Below, one piece after another: positions 1 to 8,407 of a DNA stretch of 64,000 bases. Position 1 is the first letter of the stretch. The number at the start of each line of letters is the position of its first letter. The notes beneath the pieces are model-generated. The model saw only the letters and a list, made by a program, of their open reading frames with translations, ran no database searches and was not told where the DNA came from. Both the position numbers and the translations under genes were made by a program. The DNA is from Acidipila rosea. Its GTDB lineage: Bacteria > Acidobacteriota > Terriglobia > Terriglobales > Acidobacteriaceae. The stretch is from positions 186,001 through 250,000 of the forward strand of contig NZ_SMGK01000006.1 of NCBI RefSeq assembly GCF_004339725.1. The letters are read 5' to 3'.

Positions 1-390
1 GCTACCGAACTTCTCTTCGACGCAGGCCGTCGCCATGCTGTGACGCAGCAGGCTCGCGATAACTATGGCGTCACGGTGGCGAACTACCGCCAGAGCGTCC
101 TGACTGCATTCCAGGAGGTCGAAGACAATCTTGCTGCCCTTCGCATTCTCAATCAGGAATCAACGACCCAGGACGCGGCGGTTGCCGCCGCAGAGCGATC
201 GCTCATGATCAGTACTGGCCGCTATAAGCAAGGGCTGGTGAACTACCTGGAAGTGCTCACTGCACAGACCGCGCAGTTGACCAATCAACGCACCCAGGCA
301 AGCATCTCCACCCGCCAGTTTGTCGCCAGTGTCCAGTTGATCGAGGCTCTTGGCGGAGGGTGGAATACGTCTCAGCTGCCGAAGCCGTAA
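1..390 (+). CDS. TolC/NodT-family outer membrane efflux protein, C-terminal fragment
   Basis: The reading frame is already open at base 1 and ends with TAA at 388-390, so only the last 129 residues of a longer protein are present. They carry the helical-hairpin pattern of OEP/TolC-type outer membrane channels: a stretch reading NYRQSVLTAFQEVEDNLAAL, then a helix with GRYKQGLVNYLEVLTAQTA, then a C-terminal helix ending VQLIEALGGGW. The family forms trimeric periplasmic tunnels for RND or ABC exporters. The matching pump genes would lie upstream, outside the window. A strong hairpin follows the stop codon. The family call is firm. The substrate cannot be judged. Confidence 0.85.
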   Translation, partial: ATELLFDAGRRHAVTQQARDNYGVTVANYRQSVLTAFQEVEDNLAALRILNQESTTQDAAVAAAERSLMISTGRYKQGLVNYLEVLTAQTAQLTNQRTQASISTRQFVASVQLIEALGGGWNTSQLPKP

Positions 391-399
391 GGAAACAGC

Positions 400-439
400 G
401 AACGCGGGAGAAGCAGTCGATGTGGCATCTCCCGCGTTC
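400..439. terminator. Bidirectional terminator hairpin between efflux gene and dnaB
   Basis: Bases 400-411 and 428-439 form a perfect 12-bp inverted repeat (GAACGCGGGAGA and its complement) around a 16-nt loop. It sits exactly between two convergent genes, 10 bases after one stop codon and 9 bases from the other. There is no clear T-run on either side, so the terminator role is inferred from position and stem strength. Confidence 0.6.
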
Positions 440-447
440 AAGCGGAC

Positions 448-1845
448 TTAGTATCCGCCGTCCTCTCCGCCATGGGCGAGGTTTTCAAAGCGTGTGCATT
501 TGGACATGTACGCAAGCTGCACAGAGCCGGTTGGCCCGTTTCTCTGCTTGGCAATAATGATTTCGGCTTTGCCCTCCGTGTCCGGATCGGGCTGGCCATT
601 TTCATCGCGGTTGTAATAGCTTTCGCGATGAATAAAGGCGACGACGTCAGCATCCTGTTCGATCGAACCCGATTCACGAAGATCGGAGAGCATCGGCTTC
701 TTGTCGCCGCCGCGCTGTTCTGAGGCACGGCTCAACTGGGAGAGCGCGATCACCGGCACCTTCATTTCTTTGGCCAGAGCCTTCAGTCCGCGCGAAATTG
801 CCGAGACTTCCTGGGTGCGGTTCTCAAATCGTTTGCCTGCCGGGCCGCCACTGCTGCCTGTCATGAGTTGCAGATAGTCGATCACGATCAGGTCGAGGCC
901 ACCGTTCATCTGGCGCAGCCGGCGTGCCTTGGCGCGCATTTCGGTCAGCGAAATGCCGGGGGTATCGTCGATGAAGATTTTTGACTCGGCCAGTGCTTCG
1001 AGCGCGCGGGTAAGCTTGTCCTGATCCTCGCGCAGCAGAAATCCCTTCTGAATCTTCTGCGAATCGACCATGGCCTGCGAGGCAAGCATGCGGCGCAGCA
1101 ACGATTCCTTTGACATTTCAAGCGAGAAGACTGCTACCGTCTTGCCGCCCATCACTGCGGCATTCTGCGCGATGTTGATGGCCCACGCCGTTTTACCCAT
1201 GGAGGGTCGCGCGGCAATGATGATCAGTTCCGATTCCTGGAGGCCGCTGGTCATGCGGTCAAAGTCGATGAAGTGGGTCGCGAGCCCGGTAACCTCGCGG
1301 CCTTCCTTATAGAGGTTATCGATCGTGCCGAAGGAGTCGCGGACAATTTCCGGAATGCCGGCGAAGCCTCGCGTGATGCCGCGCTCGGTCACCTCAAGCA
1401 GGGAGCTTTCGGCGGCGTTCAGTACTTCGAGCGCTTCCTCACTCTGATCGGCGGCTCGCGTGATGGCGCTCGAGCAGATATTGATGAGCTGTCGCAGAAG
1501 AGACTTGTCCTTGACGATGCGGACGTATTCGTCAATCGAGATGCGACGGGGCAGCCCCTCAGTCAGAGACGCGAGATAAGCAACGCCGCCGACGGACTCG
1601 ACTTCTTTGCGGCGGGCGAGTTCCTCGGCCAGCGTGACGATGTCAACGGCCCGGCCGGAGTCAATGAGTTCCGCCATGCGCGCGAAGATGCGCCGGTGAG
1701 AGTCAAGCGCAAAGTCGTCTGCGTGCAGCTTCTCTGCTGCTTCGTTGTAGGCGTTGTTGTCGAGCAGCACCGCGCCGAGGATGGATCGCTCGGCATCGAT
1801 GGAGGCGGGCAGGCCGCGCTCAAATGCAACTTCAGGAGTAGCCAT
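448..1845 (-). CDS. dnaB: Replicative DNA helicase DnaB
   Basis: This is the hexameric 5'-3' replicative helicase that unwinds the fork in the cytoplasm and works with DnaG primase. The 465 residues match the usual family length. The N-terminal domain starts at about residue 17 (DAERSILGAVLLDN). The RecA-like C-terminal domain has Walker A ARPSMGKTA at 212-220 and Walker B LIVIDYLQLM at about 319-328. The DNA-binding and sensor region SQLSRASEQR follows near 369-378, then SDLRESGSIEQDAD. No intein interrupts the ATPase motifs. The gene is read towards the window start and is not clearly in an operon with its neighbours. The identification is firm. Confidence 0.97.
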   Translation of the reverse strand: MATPEVAFERGLPASIDAERSILGAVLLDNNAYNEAAEKLHADDFALDSHRRIFARMAELIDSGRAVDIVTLAEELARRKEVESVGGVAYLASLTEGLPRRISIDEYVRIVKDKSLLRQLINICSSAITRAADQSEEALEVLNAAESSLLEVTERGITRGFAGIPEIVRDSFGTIDNLYKEGREVTGLATHFIDFDRMTSGLQESELIIIAARPSMGKTAWAINIAQNAAVMGGKTVAVFSLEMSKESLLRRMLASQAMVDSQKIQKGFLLREDQDKLTRALEALAESKIFIDDTPGISLTEMRAKARRLRQMNGGLDLIVIDYLQLMTGSSGGPAGKRFENRTQEVSAISRGLKALAKEMKVPVIALSQLSRASEQRGGDKKPMLSDLRESGSIEQDADVVAFIHRESYYNRDENGQPDPDTEGKAEIIIAKQRNGPTGSVQLAYMSKCTRFENLAHGGEDGGY

Positions 1846-1965
1846 TCTCCAAATTTTAGGCCCATCGGGGCGGGCGATGAAAGTTATTAGGCCCGCTCCG
1901 ATGGCCGGTGAGAGAACAAGGGCTGTGTATATCCTGCAAGCCTGTGCAAATGAAGGAAAACTAGC

Positions 1966-2298
1966 CTACGGGCGGGGTGATTTTGCCTTCTCCTGGGCGG
2001 CTTCCTTCGCCTCATCTGCAGGATTTTCAACGGAGTCTTCGACGATGACCCCCGTGTTGGCGTCTACGTTGACCTCGTGGATCGCATCCTTTGTCTGAAT
2101 GTCGAAGGAGTAAATCATCCGGCCGTGTTCCTTTTCGAGTTCACCGCTTTTTATCTTTCCCTGTTCTCTGGCCAGCGCGATCTGCTCTGCTTTGGCTTTG
2201 GTGATTTTTGCCTGCTTGGCGGCAGGCTGAGCGGTGAGGGCAATCGGCGCTAAAAGAGGTAGGATGAAAGCGATGGAGAGTGCTTTACGTGTGATCAT
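1966..2298 (-). CDS. Secreted PepSY-domain protein
   Basis: A 110-residue exported protein. The ATG at 2298 is preferred because AAGGAG lies 6 bases before it; an in-frame TTG 21 bases further upstream would put that ribosome site inside the gene. Residues 1-23 are a signal peptide (hydrophobic IAFILPLLAPIAL, then TAQ). The mature part has one PepSY-like unit of about 60 residues, starting KITKAKAEQIALAREQGKI and ending in EVNVDANTGVIV, then an acidic/lysine-rich tail. PepSY domains are thought to act in the periplasm as peptidase inhibitors or metal-linked modules; no partner is visible here. It follows the beta-propeller gene on the same strand, separated by a strong hairpin. Confidence 0.8.
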   Translation of the reverse strand: MITRKALSIAFILPLLAPIALTAQPAAKQAKITKAKAEQIALAREQGKIKSGELEKEHGRMIYSFDIQTKDAIHEVNVDANTGVIVEDSVENPADEAKEAAQEKAKSPRP

Positions 2299-2320
2299 GT
2301 GAGGCTCCTTTTTCGTCAAT

Positions 2321-2350
2321 CAGCGGCTGCGGGCGACACCGCAGCCGCTG
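2321..2350 (-). terminator. Perfect 12-bp hairpin between the beta-propeller and PepSY genes
   Basis: Bases 2321-2332 (CAGCGGCTGCGG) pair perfectly with 2339-2350 around a 6-nt loop. The hairpin begins 10 bases past the stop of the upstream gene on the minus strand and lies before the ribosome site of the PepSY gene. There is no T-run, so it could be a transcription attenuator or an mRNA-end stabiliser rather than a full terminator. Confidence 0.5.
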
Positions 2351-2360
2351 TCTTAGTGCA

Positions 2361-3392
2361 TTACCGGCCAACGACAATAACTTCAAATGTGCCCGGCATG
2401 ATGGTCGGCCGCGGGTGCGGATTCTGCGGAGTTGCCGCAGGACGTGGCCCCAACTCTGCCGCGACGAGATAAATCTTTCCTGTTTTGGGATCAATCGTCA
2501 TTGTGCGTGCGCTACGTTTGGTGGCGAGCGTTTGCAGAACAGTGAATTTCGATGGTGAGTCTTCCTTTACGACGGTCAGAGTTCCTTCGCCGTTCGAGCT
2601 GAATGCGAGCTGCCTGTTCGCATCGAAGCCGGCAGCGTCCGGCCCATCGCCGATGGCAGGCGTGGCGATTACTTTGCCTGTATTCGTGTCCACTACCGCC
2701 ATCAGCTTGTTGTCGCAGACGGAGAAGAGGCGCCGGTGGGCGACGTCAATCGCCAGGCCGGATGGACTCTCGCAGGGCGCGAGCGGCCAGGTTGCCGTCA
2801 CCTGGTGGGTCTTGGCATCGATGCGGACGATCTCGCTCATGTCCTCGATATTGGCGAATATCGTGCCCTTGCCGTCAGCCACAGGGAACTCAGGCTTGCC
2901 TGGGAGGCCGACGGTGGCCACAACTGTATTGGTTTTCGTGTCGATGGCGGTTGCATTTTTGCTGTGGCCATTGAAAGCCCATACAGTCTCAGTCACCGGC
3001 TCGAAGACTGCGCCATCCGGATTGGTTCCGGCAGGGATCGAACTAACCACTGCATGCGATTTGCGATCGAAGACGCGGACCACATTTGCGCCGCCGTCAG
3101 TGATATAGCCGTACTTGTTTATGCTGTCGAAGACCACCCCATGCGTACCCTTGAGGCCGGTGATCTCACCGGTTTCCTTGCCGGTCGCGGGATCGACGAT
3201 CATTACCCGATCTCCCCGGGTGATATAGATCAGATCGGAAACCGGATCGACAGCAAGATAGTCCCAGCCTCCATCGCCTCCGAGCTTCCACTCCTGCTGA
3301 ATCTTGTAATGAGTCTGTCCGATCGCCGGAATCGCCGCTGCGGTCATCAGTGCCAGCCCGAGGCCGGCAGTAAGTTTTAGCGCATTTCTCAT
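2361..3392 (-). CDS. Secreted YncE-like beta-propeller protein
   Basis: About 343 residues from the ATG at 3392. A longer frame to 3428 exists, but its first 12 residues (arginine-rich) precede the signal peptide MRNALKLTAGLGLALMTAAA, so the shorter start is preferred. AAGGAG lies 13 bases before this ATG, a rather long spacing. The mature protein repeats a YVTN/YncE-type blade pattern: DYLAVDPVSDLIYITRGDRV, then VVFDSINKYGYITDGGANVV, then FSSNGEGTLTVV. This predicts a seven-bladed periplasmic propeller. Proteins of this class are common in acidobacteria and usually have no known ligand. The end is MPGTFEVIVVGR. The function is unknown beyond the fold. Confidence 0.8.
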   Translation of the reverse strand: MRNALKLTAGLGLALMTAAAIPAIGQTHYKIQQEWKLGGDGGWDYLAVDPVSDLIYITRGDRVMIVDPATGKETGEITGLKGTHGVVFDSINKYGYITDGGANVVRVFDRKSHAVVSSIPAGTNPDGAVFEPVTETVWAFNGHSKNATAIDTKTNTVVATVGLPGKPEFPVADGKGTIFANIEDMSEIVRIDAKTHQVTATWPLAPCESPSGLAIDVAHRRLFSVCDNKLMAVVDTNTGKVIATPAIGDGPDAAGFDANRQLAFSSNGEGTLTVVKEDSPSKFTVLQTLATKRSARTMTIDPKTGKIYLVAAELGPRPAATPQNPHPRPTIMPGTFEVIVVGR

Positions 3393-3679
3393 GGGTATTC
3401 GCGTGCTCCTTGGCCGCCGCTCGGCCATATCCGGAACCTGGGCGGGCGACTATGAGCCTAGTCCATCTTGCTTAAACGAGAATGAAGGCCACACTTGGCC
3501 GTTCGCTGCATGCAGCGGGAACTAAGCCGCCGATGTGGCTGGATATCTGCCGGTGAGGCCTATGGAAAATACAGAAGCATTAAATCCATGTAATGATTCC
3601 GGGCCTCTGCAACTTAAGTAACAAGAAAGTAATCAATCAAGAAAAGCATTCAATTTCTAGCTATTAGTAATGGATACCT

Positions 3680-4831
3680 ATGTCTCTCATTCGCTCCGAA
3701 TGTTCCAGGGCAAGCAGAAGGAAAAGACTGCATCGTTGTGCCGTTCTCATTGCATCTGCCCTCGCTTCGCTGGTGTTCGCAGGGTGCAGCCGGATGGAGT
3801 TGAGCAGCACGCCTCCCTCGAACATCGATCCCGCGGCGTTGCGAGCGCGATTCACGGCGTTGCCGCAGAATTCCGACCCGGCCGACCAAGTGCAGTTGGC
3901 TCGCATCAATCTCGGACGTCAGTTGTATTTCGATAAGCGTCTCTCGAGAGAGAGTAACCAGTCATGCAACTCATGTCACCAGCTGACTAATTATGGAGTG
4001 GATAACAAGCAATACTCGCCTGGCAGCATGCCGGGGGCGATTGATACGCCGCGGAATACTCCCACGGTCTACAACGCGGCCTTTCAGCTTTCCCAGTTCT
4101 GGGATGGCCGTGCCGTTAACCTGATCGCTCAGGCTCATGGTCCGCTGGTGGCGCCAAAGGAGATGGCTCTCCACAATCTGCAGGAAGCGGTGGACATCGT
4201 AGCACGCGTTCCCGGGTATGCCCCGGAGTTCAGACAGGCGTTTCCGGGCCAGCAGGATCCTGTCAACATTGAGAACATCACAGCGTCGATTGCAGCCTTT
4301 GAGCAGGGGCTTATCACCCCCTCGCCCTGGGACCGCTATCTACAGGGCGATACTGCGGCGCTGACACCGGCCCAGAAGAAGGGATTGAAGCTGTATCTGG
4401 CTGATGGTTGCGACACCTGCCACGCTGGCCGTGACATGGGCGGCATCTCCTATCAGCGGCTGGGGGACGTGTACCGCTGGGGAAACAAGAGCGACCCTGG
4501 TCGCGAGAAGGTGACGCATTCGGCGACCGACTTTATGTTCTTCAAGGTGCCGACGCTCAGAAACATTGCTAAGACCGGGCCCTATTTCCATGATGGCAGC
4601 GTGCCGACTCTGACGGACGCTATCCACCTGATGGCGGATTTCCAGGCCGGACAGACGATCAGCGACAGCGATGCTGCCTCGATCGCTGCCTTCCTGGGGT
4701 CGATGACGGGTACTCTCCCGGCAAGTTACATAGCTGCCCCTGCCGAGCCGCCATCCGGGTCGCAATCCGCAGGGCAATCTGAGGGGAACAAAACTTCATC
4801 CATTCGGGAGAGTTCAGGAGGACGCTCGTGA
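3680..4831 (+). CDS. MauG/cytochrome c peroxidase-like di-haem lipoprotein
   Basis: A 383-residue exported c-type cytochrome. The N-terminus is basic and hydrophobic, ending in the lipobox LVFAGC with Cys36, so the protein is probably lipid-anchored. Two haem motifs are present, CNSCH at 96-100 and CDTCH at 244-248. They are set in the family contexts LGRQLYFDKRLS, WDGRA, FKVPTLRNIAKTGPYFHDGS and DAIHLMADFQ. This is the bacterial di-haem cytochrome c peroxidase/MauG arrangement, which reduces peroxide or oxidises a partner protein in the periplasm. The last 30 residues are a Ser/Gly-rich tail. The stop overlaps the next gene by 4 bases, which suggests translational coupling. No strong ribosome site precedes the ATG, so the exact start is less sure. 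Confidence 0.9.
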   Translation: MSLIRSECSRASRRKRLHRCAVLIASALASLVFAGCSRMELSSTPPSNIDPAALRARFTALPQNSDPADQVQLARINLGRQLYFDKRLSRESNQSCNSCHQLTNYGVDNKQYSPGSMPGAIDTPRNTPTVYNAAFQLSQFWDGRAVNLIAQAHGPLVAPKEMALHNLQEAVDIVARVPGYAPEFRQAFPGQQDPVNIENITASIAAFEQGLITPSPWDRYLQGDTAALTPAQKKGLKLYLADGCDTCHAGRDMGGISYQRLGDVYRWGNKSDPGREKVTHSATDFMFFKVPTLRNIAKTGPYFHDGSVPTLTDAIHLMADFQAGQTISDSDAASIAAFLGSMTGTLPASYIAAPAEPPSGSQSAGQSEGNKTSSIRESSGGRS

Positions 4832-5319
4832 AAAGACTGTTGTTGATGGTTGCTCTTTGCGGGCTGGCCGCGCTGGGAGTTGGGCTCGCGCTGGGTCATC
4901 ACCCCTATCAGGGGTGGCCGCCCTTGCCGCCCACCCGTCCAGGGGCGGATATTGCTATGGTCGCGCATCCTCCCGCGCTGGTGATGACTACGCTCCACAA
5001 GGATTGCTATAACTGCCACTCCGATCACCCCGATCTTCCCTGGTATGGCTATGTCTGGCCCAGCTCCGCGCAGGTGCAGGACGACATCCACCGCGCAGGC
5101 GCCCGGCTGAATTTTTCCGAGTGGGACCAGCTCAGTCCCGAGATGTCGCGGATTCGGATGAATCAGGTCTGCACCATGGTCAGCGAAGACAAGATGCCGA
5201 TCTGGTACTACAAGCCATTTCACCCGGAGGCGAAGGTGACGAAGCAGCAGGCGGCAGCCATCTGCAACTGGGCAAACCAGATGCCAATAGCGCTGACTAC
5301 CCAAAGCGCGTCGAGATAA
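4828..5319 (+). CDS. Haem-binding (Haem_bd) domain protein, single CxxCH
   Basis: A 163-residue protein starting with GTG inside the stop of the preceding cytochrome gene (GTGA overlap). Residues 1-23 form a signal anchor (LLLMVALCGLAALGVGLAL). One c-haem motif, CYNCH, lies at 60-64. It is followed by the typical Haem_bd segment SDHPDLPWYGYVWPSS, an aspartate-containing helix with NFSEWDQLSP, and a KMPIWYYKPFHPEA stretch near the C-terminus. Proteins of this type are small periplasmic or membrane-tethered haem proteins, often beside di-haem peroxidases. The coupling to that gene supports an electron-transfer partnership, but this is inferred from context only. Confidence 0.87.
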   Translation: MKRLLLMVALCGLAALGVGLALGHHPYQGWPPLPPTRPGADIAMVAHPPALVMTTLHKDCYNCHSDHPDLPWYGYVWPSSAQVQDDIHRAGARLNFSEWDQLSPEMSRIRMNQVCTMVSEDKMPIWYYKPFHPEAKVTKQQAAAICNWANQMPIALTTQSASR

Positions 5320-5382
5320 ACCGGCCGGGGAACGTGACCAAAGAGACTTGCCCGGCACCGCGGGCCTCCATAGCCTGTCAGC

Positions 5383-6078
5383 ATGTTTCTTCACAAGCTG
5401 GGATTGGTCACGTTCGCTTTGCTTATGGCTCCACCGATGCTGTCTGCTGCGGCCAAGCCGCATTCTGCTGTGCTGGGCGCGATCAAGAAAGTTCCCTACT
5501 CGATCGAGGGCGACCCTGCAGGTGCTCGGCCTGACGAGAAGGAACTGCATGTTCGTCCGCTGGTCGTGGATGGCAAGGTCAAGGAGTGGACGACAGGCGA
5601 CGCCCACGACGTTACGGATCGCAGCTTTGCGGTGCGGCGGGCGGTAAGGCTGAATGATGCATTGCCGGGCGACAAGGCCGATCACTGGGTCTGGCAGCGT
5701 GGACCGTGGCTGCTCATTGACCGGACGAGCGGGCATGTGATCGCGCTACGCCTGCCTGACTACGATCCCGCTGTTTCGGAGGTGGTCTGGTTTCGCGACT
5801 ATGCGGCCTACTGCGGCCTGAATGCGGGCGGCAAACATCTCTACGCGGTGGTCGCTCAGGTGGCCGCGCGGAAGCCACTGCTGGCGAAGAAACTTGCCGA
5901 CTGGAACCCGGTCGATCATGCGCCTGAGCCATGCCAGGCTGCGGTGTGGCAGCGTGATCCGCTGCGCGTCGTCTTTCATCCGGCAGGCGCGGCAGAGTCG
6001 AGTTTCAACCTGGTCGGCTCCTCTGCGGTGCTGGTGGAGGATGGCGACGAGGACCCTGCGCCTCCGAAAGCACCTTAA
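5383..6078 (+). CDS. Secreted protein of unknown function downstream of the haem genes
   Basis: A 231-residue protein I do not recognise. It starts with a signal peptide (KLGLVTFALLMAPPMLSAAA). The mature part is soluble, with a lysine/acidic segment followed by WVWQRGPWLLIDRTSG, the sequence VVWFRDYAAYCGL, and a tail rich in Asp, Glu and Pro. Its two cysteines lie about 40 residues apart and may form a disulfide. It is 63 bases after the Haem_bd gene on the same strand, so it may belong to that unit. No catalytic motif is visible. The coding call rests on the signal peptide and the uninterrupted frame. Confidence 0.7.
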   Translation: MFLHKLGLVTFALLMAPPMLSAAAKPHSAVLGAIKKVPYSIEGDPAGARPDEKELHVRPLVVDGKVKEWTTGDAHDVTDRSFAVRRAVRLNDALPGDKADHWVWQRGPWLLIDRTSGHVIALRLPDYDPAVSEVVWFRDYAAYCGLNAGGKHLYAVVAQVAARKPLLAKKLADWNPVDHAPEPCQAAVWQRDPLRVVFHPAGAAESSFNLVGSSAVLVEDGDEDPAPPKAP

Positions 6079-6235
6079 TCTCCTGCAGGCAGGTGCAGCT
6101 GAAACGGCATATGGCAGTCGGAGGGGGAAATGGTATATGTTTGTCATCGGTTGTCAAAACGGGCGGAGTTGCGGGCCGTCCGGAAAACGATTTCTATAGT
6201 CAATGAAGAATGCACCTGCTCCATGGAGAAAGATC

Positions 6236-8131
6236 ATGCTGAAGAACTGCCTGACGGCGGCCCTCGTAGCCATCCCACTTGTCGCCGGCGCCCAGTCCCC
6301 GGCGACGCTCACGATTCAGACGCAGAAGCCTGTTGCCAAGGTCAGCCCCATGCTCTACGGGCTGATGACGGAAGAGATTAACTATTCCTATGACGGCGGT
6401 CTCTATGCCGAGATGGTGCGTAATCGCGCGATGACGGAGGATGGGCGTGAACCGCGGCACTGGTTCCTGGTGGAGAATGGCAATTCCCAGGCTTCGATCA
6501 GTATCGATCGGTTGACCGGGCCGAGCGAAGCGCTTAGCCGCAGCCTTGAGGTCAACGTGCAGAAGGCAGACCCGAACAACCAGGCCGGCGTGCTCAATGA
6601 TGGCTACTGGGGCATGGCTGTACGTCCCGATACGGTTTATAAGGGGTCGTTCTACGCAAAGGCTGCTGCCACGGATATGGGCCCCGTGACTGTGAGCCTG
6701 GTGAACAACAATACGGGCAAGGCGGTAGCGACCGCGACGGTTCCAGAACTGACCGGCAGCTGGCAGAAGCACGAGTTCACGCTGAAGACAGGCAGTGATG
6801 TTGAGGCCTCCGCCGCGAACCACCTGGTGATTACCGTCGGCCACGCAGGCACCATGTGGCTGGAGCTGGTATCGCTCTTTCCTCCGACCTATAAAGACAC
6901 GCCCAACGGCAACCGCAGCGACCTGATGGAGAAGATGGCCGGGATGCACCCGACCTTTCTGCGTCTGCCTGGCGGCAATTTCCTTGAGGGCGACCACGTT
7001 TACGAGCGGTACGACTGGAAGACAACCATCGGGCCGCAGGTGGATCGTCCCACGCATCCCAGCCCGTGGGGCTATCAATCCTCGGATGGCCTGGGCCTGC
7101 TCGAGTTTCTGGAGTGGTGCGAAGATCTGAAGATCCAACCCGTGCTTGCTGTGTATGCAGGCTACTCAATGCGGCAGGAGCATGTAGAGCCGGGACCGGC
7201 GCTTGAACCTTATGTGCAGGATGCGCTCGATGAGATTGAATACGTCTCCGGCAGCACGAGCACCAAGTGGGGCGCCGTGCGTGCGAAGGATGGTCATCCG
7301 AATCCTTTCCCCCTGACCTATGTAGAGATCGGCAATGAGGACTGGTTTGATCGCTCCGGCAGCTATGACGGACGCTACGCGCAGTTCTACCAGGCGATCA
7401 AGCAGAAGTATCCGCAGCTGCAGCTGATCGCCACGACGCCGGTGAAGAGCGTCCGACCGGATGTGATCGACGACCACTACTACCGTCGCGCGACGGAGTT
7501 TTATAACGACGTGCACCACTACGACAAGACAGACCGTAACGGCCCGAAGATCTTTGTGGGCGAGTGGGCCACGCGCGAAGGGAGCCCCACTCCGAACTTC
7601 GGTTCAGCGCTGGGCGATGCGGCGTGGATGACGGGGATGGAGCGCAACAGCGATGTGATTGTGATGGCATCCTATGCGCCTCTGCTGACCAACGTGAACC
7701 CTGGCGGAATGCAGTGGGAGACAGACCTGATCGGCTACGATGCGCTGAACAGCTACGGCTCGCCCAGCTACTACGCGCAGGCTATGTTCGCAGGGCACAT
7801 CGGCACCGAGGTGCTGGCGTCTGACCTTACAGGGGCTAACCCGCGCCTGTTTTACTCGGTCACCGCTGACCCCTCGAAGGGGATCCTGTACCTGAAGATG
7901 GTGAACGCGACATCGACGGCTCAACCTGTCGACGTAAAACTCGATGGCGGCAGCGTGGCTTCCTCCGGAACCCTGATCAGCCTGAGCGCACACAGCACGC
8001 AGGAGACAAATTCGATCTCCGATCCGAAGCGGATTGTGCCGGTCGAAAGCCAGATCAACGGTCTCGGCGCAAACTTCACACACAACATTCCGGCATACTC
8101 CATTGAGGTGCTGGAGCTGAAGACGAAGTAA
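6236..8131 (+). CDS. GH51 alpha-L-arabinofuranosidase, secreted
   Basis: This enzyme removes terminal L-arabinofuranose from arabinan, arabinoxylan or similar side chains. The ATG at 6236 is preferred over an in-frame ATG at 6203 because the signal peptide (MLKNCLTAALVAIPLVAGA) starts there and GGAG lies 8 bases upstream. The length is 631 residues. An N-terminal segment with SPMLYGLMTEEINYSYDGG is followed by a carbohydrate-binding-like region at about 85-210 and the catalytic barrel. The acid/base is probably Glu368 in EIGNEDWF and the nucleophile Glu443 in GEWATREG, with the substrate-site motif RLPGGNFLEG before them. A C-terminal beta domain ends IEVLELKTK. A terminator follows, so the gene is probably monocistronic. 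Confidence 0.92.
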   Translation: MLKNCLTAALVAIPLVAGAQSPATLTIQTQKPVAKVSPMLYGLMTEEINYSYDGGLYAEMVRNRAMTEDGREPRHWFLVENGNSQASISIDRLTGPSEALSRSLEVNVQKADPNNQAGVLNDGYWGMAVRPDTVYKGSFYAKAAATDMGPVTVSLVNNNTGKAVATATVPELTGSWQKHEFTLKTGSDVEASAANHLVITVGHAGTMWLELVSLFPPTYKDTPNGNRSDLMEKMAGMHPTFLRLPGGNFLEGDHVYERYDWKTTIGPQVDRPTHPSPWGYQSSDGLGLLEFLEWCEDLKIQPVLAVYAGYSMRQEHVEPGPALEPYVQDALDEIEYVSGSTSTKWGAVRAKDGHPNPFPLTYVEIGNEDWFDRSGSYDGRYAQFYQAIKQKYPQLQLIATTPVKSVRPDVIDDHYYRRATEFYNDVHHYDKTDRNGPKIFVGEWATREGSPTPNFGSALGDAAWMTGMERNSDVIVMASYAPLLTNVNPGGMQWETDLIGYDALNSYGSPSYYAQAMFAGHIGTEVLASDLTGANPRLFYSVTADPSKGILYLKMVNATSTAQPVDVKLDGGSVASSGTLISLSAHSTQETNSISDPKRIVPVESQINGLGANFTHNIPAYSIEVLELKTK

Positions 8132-8136
8132 ACGCG

Positions 8137-8190
8137 CAAGAGAGGGGAAGCCGGATCTTCCAAGCTTCTCCTCTCTTGTTGTGCGATTTT
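8137..8190 (+). terminator. Terminator after the arabinofuranosidase gene
   Basis: Bases 8137-8150 pair with 8165-8178 (14 bp, one G-U pair) around a 14-nt loop, starting 5 bases after the stop codon. A T-rich stretch (ATTTTT) follows at 8185-8190. The position and shape fit a factor-independent terminator. Confidence 0.7.
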
Positions 8191-8407
8191 TAGAGCCGGC
8201 TCCAGCAAGCCGGATCCATGGTTTTCCCGGGCCCGTCTGCCCTTAAGCTTCCGTACTCCTTCTGATCGTTTCAGCCAGCCACAATAAGCGATTGTTGCCG
8301 CGGGAATCCCTCTGCGCACCCGAGCCCAAGGGCGGCGCGATGGGCAGCCGTTTGACTCCGCTAGACCCGAGGCTATGGAAACCGTTAGCCTTGAAAGCAG
8401 GACCACT

